Shown: one piece after another, positions 58,089 to 64,000 of the stretch | Layout: each line of letters opens with the position of its first letter | Position numbering within the stretch: position 1 is the stretch's first letter | Origin: Dipteronia dyeriana | Taxonomy: Eukaryota; Streptophyta; Magnoliopsida; Sapindales; Sapindaceae | Direction of reading: 5' to 3' | Length of the DNA stretch: 64,000 nucleotides | Assembly: GCA_032871835.1 (NCBI GenBank) | Contig: CM065298.1 | Location: forward strand, 97,463,891 to 97,527,890 | The notes under the pieces: generated by a model | Database searches by the model: none | Seen by the model: only the letters and a program-made list of their open reading frames with translations | Told to the model about the DNA's origin: nothing | Made by a program: the position numbers and the translations under genes

Positions 58089-60299
58089 TGAGAGGGATCG
58101 GAAGACACAATTTTTGATACAAAAATTGATACGATTTCTCAACCATTGAATCATTGAGATTTGGATGTCTTAGATCTATAAATTGATTTCTTTCATTTTT
58201 TTTCCTACTCCATTGTCTAACATTTATTTCTTTTATTTCTCTCTCTTTTCTCATTTATTCACTGTCCTATATGAAGTCTAATTAATATTTCTTTTTCCTC
58301 CTTTCTTTTAATTTTCTCTTATTCTTTGGTGTTATATAAGCTGCATATATATAAATCGCATAATAGTAAATATCCATCCTTTTTATCTGACCTTTGCATC
58401 CAACTTGATGTGTCATGTGGCATCTTACATGTCACTTTCTTGTCAGCTGCCGCATCATCATATTGTCACGTCATTGCACTTTTTAATTTTTTCTCAAAAC
58501 CTAATTTTTAACTCCATTCAATTTATTCCTGCTTTTATATAAAAATAAAAACTAAATAAAAAATCAGTCTCCGTAGGAAGCTTTGAAATTTGATAAGGAT
58601 ATGTCATGTAATTTGTCACGTCAAGTTGGATATAAGGGATGGATAAAATGATTGGATGTTTACCGTTATCTATATAAATCAGTCGAAACAAAAGAGAAAA
58701 GATATATAAATTATGATTGAATTAACGAAAATACTTATATCAGTTTGAGTTCCACTAAAAATTAGAATCCACTTCGAGTTGAATTCATTGAATATAAAAA
58801 CTAAACCCAAATTCACATCCTTTTTACAAATAAATAATATGGCAACTGCTTTTGAGTTATGATACAGATGTTTCAATGGTTTACATCATCAGCACAAATG
58901 CCCAAGTAATATATCAAAAATAAATATATCCATTACAAACCCATTACCTGAAATCCGAAATACATTAACAATACAATAACATCAAACTTCAATCATTAGT
59001 TTATTAAGAGTATCTTCAACCTTTAACACCAATCTCTAAAATAGTATAGGATTTTTCTTCAATCCAACACCAATCTTCACGCTACTCTATGTATTCTTGA
59101 TTTCCAGCGCTAGAAGTAGTGCAATCTGGTGAAATTGTACTACTTTACTGGATGATATCTTTTTTTTTCCCTCAATTATGTAGATTTTACATTTTTAGCA
59201 ACTTTCGTTAATACTTTTACTATTTGATCCCTCATCTTATAAAATTATTTAATTACAGCTTTATCCTATTAAATAAAATTTATTACTATTATATCATTAT
59301 AATTATCCAATGCTTTGGGTTAATATTTATTTGTTTTAATTTAATTAGTTTTTATATTAATATTTATAATAAACTAAAATACAATATATAATACAAAAAT
59401 TACTAAATTTCATTAATAAAAAAAAACACTAAGTTTAAAACAAATCAAATCAAGCAACAAAATATTATTGTCATTTTAGCTAATTAAATTTAATTTCGGA
59501 AATTATTAAATGTAATATTAAATACAATATTTTAGTTAATTCGGAAAATATTAAATGTAATATTTTAGTTAATTCAAAAAATATTAATGAATTTGTGAAC
59601 TTATTGTAATATTATGTTAACTGAGAGGTGAAACGTTAATTGTTGATAATCAATGAAAAATAGAATATTTAGGGAATTTTCTTTTTAAAGTAAAATTCGC
59701 TGCAATTGGTTAGAGATAGTGGAGTGGAAGTTGCTTTATTTTGCTGTAAAGTTGCAATAAAATAGTGTCAAAGGTTGGAGATGGCCTAACAACTTAAATA
59801 GAAGATTCAAAGATATATAGTGACTATGTCCCGACAGCATTTTTAATTTTGCTTACAATGCTATATGTTAATGATCTTCTAGACAGACATGATTAACAAG
59901 TCAAATACTTTTGCTTAGCTAATCCGGAATTAAGTTACGGTACAAGATTATGAGGAACAAAAAAAAAATTGAAATACAAAAACATACCGAAGATATGCCA
60001 TGTTTTAAAGAGAATAGAAAGAACTTGAAGAATAGAAAGAAGAGAAAATGAAAATTAAAAACGGAGAGGGAAAAAAACGTATGAGAGAGGTAAATGAAAT
60101 ATTAATTAGATTTTATCTAGGAAAATGAATATACGAGAAAGAAGAAAGAAAAGAAAAAGAAATAAATGTTAGATAATGGAGTAGGAAATAAAAAAAAAAT
60201 CAATTTATTAAATCTATACCATCCAAATCTCAAATATTTAATAGCTAAAAAATCGTGTTAAAATCTTGTGTTAAAAATTGTATCTACCGATCTCTCTCA
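58089..60299. mobile_element. Mutator-like element with ~230-bp inverted repeats
   Basis: 58089-58320 (tgagagggatcggaagacac...) is inverted at about 60065-60299. Shared words include tgagatttggatg, cctactccattgtctaacat (one base different) and tctaattaatattt. Nine-base flanks are tatatatat (58080-58088) and tatatgtat (60300-60308), one mismatch. It is 2211 bp, with no transposase frame seen. A PIF/Harbinger-like MITE is nested inside at 59008-59786. Confidence 0.75.
59008..59786. mobile_element. PIF/Harbinger-like element nested in the Mutator-like element
   Basis: Ends are GAGTATCTTCAACCTTTAAC at the left and, inverted from the right, GGCCATCTCCAACCTTTGAC. The three-base duplication is TAA (59005-59007 and 59787-59789). 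It is 779 bp and AT-rich, with no coding. Confidence 0.75.
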
Positions 60300-60400
60300 T
60301 ATATGTATCTGATTTAGAGTGGAATAGTCAACAACCTTCCATCTTCATTTTAGGCTTGGAAGTTCACCCATTTATTGATTTGAATTCGTTAATAATTTTA

Positions 60401-60892
60401 GGGATAATTACTCTAGTGGTCATCAACTCTTACCAGTTGCCACCACTATCAAAATGGTCACTGGATGGGGAATTGATTTCACAATGGCCATTTTTGGTAA
60501 ACAATGTTATACTAAGGGTCATTCCATCTAATTCCATCCAATAAGTGGTATTTTGGTAAATAAGGGGATATCATTAATTTATTTTAGATATTTTTTGGAA
60601 ATCAATTTTTCTTTTGTTATACTAAGGGTCATTCCATCCAATTCCATCCAAACATGAATATATATATATTTCTTTTTTGAGAAGATTAAAGTTATAAAAT
60701 CTATAAATTCTAAAAAATATATTTGAGATAAGTTGGAGATATATATTCTTTTTTGAGAAGATTAAGGCTACAAATTCTAAAAATTCTAAAAAATATATTT
60801 GAAAAAGTTGAAAAGAAATATATATATAAAATTTATTTTCTTGTTATAGAAGATTAAAATTCTAAAAAGTGTATTTGAGATAAGTTGAAAAG

Positions 60893-60935
<43 letters not shown>

Positions 60936-61209
60936 GGGATATGCTATACATATATACACAGATTAAATATAATTATTTGCTTTAAAAATCAAAAGAAAAA
61001 ATTGATTTCCAAAAAATATCTAAAATAAATTAATGATATCTTCTTATTTACCAAAATACCACTTATTGGATGGAAATGAATGGAATTGGATAGAACGGTC
61101 ATTAGTGTAACATTGTTTACCAAAAATAACCATTTTGAAACCAATTCCCCATTCGGTGACCGTTTTGATAGTGGTGATAAAAGTTGATAGCCATCAGGGT
61201 AATTATCCC
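60401..61209. mobile_element. Mutator-like MITE with perfect 9-bp duplication
   Basis: Perfect 9-bp duplication ATAATTTTA (60392-60400 and 61210-61218). Inverted repeats of about 220 bp start GGGATAATTACTCTAGTGGT at the left and GGGATAATTACCCTGATGGC inverted from the right. It is 809 bp. The centre holds three ~95-bp direct repeats (ttttgagaagattaa...aaaaaatatatttgag) and a (TA)n run at 60892-60931. No coding. Confidence 0.9.
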
Positions 61210-61411
61210 ATAATTTTATTTTATTACAAATATCGTCACTTCAAAGAAACAAAGGACTTGAATATTAAGGGAATTTTTATTTATGGACCCAAAATACCCA
61301 AAATACCCAAAATAAAAGCTCAATATCTAATATCAAGCTCATATCTTATAAACCCAACTATGATGGGCTTATCAAATTCAACCCTACATTCAACTTAACA
61401 ATGTCTCAACT

Positions 61412-62331
61412 AGGGGTTGTTAAAAAAAGCCCTTAAACCATAAATCAGACCAAACCAAATCAAACCGTTTGGTTTGGTCTGGTTTTGTACTTAAAAAAAA
61501 ACCATACGGTTTTTTTTTTAGTAAAATCGTATGGTTTTATTTTAGTAAAACTATATGGTTTGGTCTAGTCCGGTCCATGGTCCAAGTATATCAAACTCGG
61601 ACTAGATCGTAAACCGAATACTTTTAGTATTACAACTATATGTCACACCTAAAAATTTTTAATAAAATTTTAAAAATAAAAGGTTAAAGTCAAAAGCCCT
61701 AATTTATTATTTCATAGTTGCTTTTTTTTGCCACTAACCCGATAAGTTTGTGCACAGTAAAAACCTCAATTTACAAACAAAACTCCAAACATATGATTGT
61801 AAAAGATTTTAATATGTTTCCTTTATTTTATGAAGTTATCACTAATGGTAAAAAATATTAATAATATTAAACTAAATTAGTGTTATTGTCATGATTTAGT
61901 TGTAATTTTTTTTTACTTGCATGTATTCAATTGCGCTTACATGATTATAGCTATTTTATTTATTAACCTAAAAAAAAAAGATTTCATTTATTAATATTTT
62001 TTCTAATTCCAGAATTTCGACACACTACTTCATTTTTATTTGTATTACTCTTTTAGTTTTTTTTTTAGTTCGATGAACCGTACATAACAATAACTTGTAT
62101 GTCTTCTTAATTTCTCACCTTATCAAGCCATATATATTTTAAAATGGTCAAGCATTTGGATTTCAAGTTAAAAACTGTTAGACCGAATCAAACCAAACCA
62201 AACCGAATAAATACAATTTGGTCTGAAAAAAATAATGGTCCAAATTGGTCCTAATTTTTAAAAAACCGAAATTTTTGGTTTGGTCCGATTCTAGTCGAAA
62301 CCGGACCAAACCGAACCGTGCACAACCCTAG
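61412..62331. mobile_element. hAT-like element with 8-bp duplication
   Basis: The duplication TCTCAACT lies at 61404-61411 and 62332-62339. Ends are AGGGGTTGTTAAAAAAAG at the left and CTAGGGTTGTGCACGGTTCG inverted from the right. The sub-terminal zones are rich in ggtttggtttggt/accaaaccaaacc words. 920 bp, no transposase frame. The end bases are slightly asymmetric. Confidence 0.75.
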
Positions 62332-62339
62332 TCTCAACT

Positions 62340-63098
62340 CTCAAGTGTTCGAGTTACTACACCTAGGTGGTTTATCAAAGATAAATGAATAACTAGAAGG
62401 TACTTACATATTTGAGGGAGTAATATATTATAAGCTAATAAAAAATTACAAGATAAAGTTAGTCAAGTAGTTAGCCCCCTACACCTACACTATGAGATTG
62501 TGAATTTGAGTCGGTCCCCTCTCCAAACCCCAATTATTGTAATATTTCAACAAGAATTTCCAAGGTGATTGTTACTTGGGGATCTAGTTTAATAATGTAG
62601 CCATGGTAATACTAATATGTAATGGTAAAATATAAAAAGAACTGCTCAGTAATATTTTAATAATCACAAATTTAAGAAAAATTAAAAATTTAGAAATTAG
62701 AAATGAAAATGATGGGTTCCATACTATAATTAAAAAGAGCTTGCATTAAAATATAGAATTACTGGTCGATTCAAAAGATTAAATTCCAAACAGACTTCAT
62801 GTGTTTATGTACTTATGTGTATTATGTTCGTTTCACAAAAATTATGATCCATGAAGTTAATAGTGCTTCATCTTATGCTTAATTGCAAAAAAAAATTGAT
62901 AACAGTTCAAACAATAGATATAGTACCAACCTGCATGATTCCGACGAAAAAGGTAAAATGTTCCCAGACTAAGTACTTACTTGAAGGTTTTGACCAACAC
63001 CACCGTATATATATAAAAAAAAAGTGATGCTATTTTATCTAAATTTAAAATCCAAATAATGTGGTATTCTTAAAATTCAATCATTTCAAGCATACAAT
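62340..63098. other. AT-rich spacer
   Basis: No coding frame, RNA gene or transposon end could be supported. Confidence 0.4.
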
Positions 63099-63646
63099 GT
63101 AAGTATTATATAACGATATAATTGAATCTCGTATTGTATGTATAAGTATGAATAAACGCGTATCTTGAAGCGCAATGGAAAACAACTAATACGTAGAGTC
63201 TTAATCTCGAATCCATAATAATACGATAACCTGAAAATAAAACAAAGAAAACAATGAAAATAATAGAGATTCTTCTACTCTCTTCTCATCTTCCTCAGAT
63301 TGCCTAATGGGGAGAAAATTCTGCAATACGTTCATTGTGAGTGAGAGTAGGGACCCCCTATATATAATATGACTTCCTAGAATCCTAACCCATAAAGAAT
63401 TCTCAAAACCGTAATAGGATGGCTAGTCCTAATAGGAATACTAGGCCCATACATATACAATAGCTCATACCATATCCTACATATATTTAATGTAGCTAAG
63501 GTGCACCGAGCCCAACAATATTGATCACATTAATAACGGACTTTATCCGGTCAACTCTCACTTACTTAAACATTCCAATCAATTCGGTTTTCATAAACTC
63601 AAAATATAATGTCATATGTTGCTTACAATTTTATAAAAATCTTACA
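63099..63646 (-). repeat. 3' LTR of a third copy of the protein-poor element (copy C)
   Basis: It starts tgtaagtattatataacg and ends aaaaatcttaca on the plus strand, 548 bp. Polypurine tract and internal sequence follow on the right, exactly as in copy A. Confidence 0.88.
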
Positions 63647-64000
63647 TTCTCCCACTTGAGCTACATGGACATTATTATTTTATATTAAAAAATTCATTTT
63701 AGAAAACAACTCACCGAATTGACAAACAATTATATATGGCCACAAAGAATGTTTAAAAAAGTAACACCTTCATTCCCCTTAGTCCAATAGAACCTCAAGT
63801 ATCCAACTACAAATATCATTACATCTTTAATCGACACAAGACCATATATAATCAAAACACTCTTAGCTTTATTTACCCGGGTAAAATAGTATGTACGTGT
63901 GGTATGGAAATTACATGCAGAAGTGATCATCATGCCTATTTACATATAAGTCCAACTTCGCACAATACGAAGCAGCTTAAGATGAGAAACTTAATGTCTT
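63647..64000 (-). mobile_element. Internal 3' region of the third protein-poor copy (runs off window)
   Basis: Collinear with 11734-12090, including the small minus frame at 63933-63730 (MMITSACNFHTTRTYYFTRV). The element continues beyond the window edge. Confidence 0.85.

Noticed and set aside
62460..62560. Possible SINE-like tRNA promoter box (gtgaatttgagtc)
   Set aside because: No convincing A box, no poly(A) tail and no target duplication.

Overview
This window looks like a repeat-filled intergenic block of a flowering plant, most likely a eudicot. The sequence is strongly AT-rich. It carries the usual plant mixture of Ty1-copia and Ty3-gypsy LTR retrotransposons, including Athila-like and Tat-like types, L1-type LINE pieces, CACTA, Mutator-like, hAT and PIF/Harbinger-like DNA elements, and MITEs. 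I found no intact host gene, no rRNA gene, no tRNA gene and no CRISPR array. Every long reading frame that can be identified belongs to a mobile element, and every one carries stops, frameshifts or lost catalytic residues.

Layout, left to right. 1-1375: 3' end of a large CACTA transposon with a decayed transposase-associated gene. 1376-2807: Ty1-copia RT/RNase H remnant plus LTR (+). 2821-6300: an L1-type LINE on the minus strand, split by a MITE (4283-4517) and by a 1171-bp non-autonomous CACTA element (5045-6215, AAA target duplication). 6570-9106: truncated Ty3 element (+). 9740-10105: copia RNase H scrap (-). 11197-30728: a minus-strand LTR element with 540-bp LTRs and no recognisable protein genes, split by a complete 13.2-kb Athila-type element (12496-25656, minus strand, target duplication GCTAT). 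31168-31700: LINE scrap. 32350-32796: PIF/Harbinger-like MITE. 32950-43244: a minus-strand copia element broken by two later insertions, a Tnt1/Tork-like copia element (34257-39424, +, duplication ACAAG) and a 2.1-kb probable solo LTR (39602-41704, duplication GGAAC). 44452-55058: complete 10.6-kb Tat-type element (minus strand, duplication TATAT) with an antisense accessory gene. 55064-63098: small elements, including two Mutator-like elements with long inverted repeats, nested MITEs and a hAT-like element. 63099-64000: a third copy of the protein-poor LTR family, running off the window.

How the parts relate. The nesting gives a relative order of insertion: LINE before small CACTA; protein-poor LTR element before Athila; minus copia before the Tork-like copia and the solo LTR. 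By eye, the Athila LTRs differ at 11 of the first ~240 bases, the Tork-like LTRs at about 13 of 155, and the Tat LTRs at 19 of ~205, so Athila is probably the youngest of the three. The most unusual material is the Tat antisense gene, the GC-rich hairpin clusters shared by the Athila LTRs and its pol-ORF3 spacer, and the protein-poor LTR family with ~110-bp and ~85-bp internal tandem repeats.
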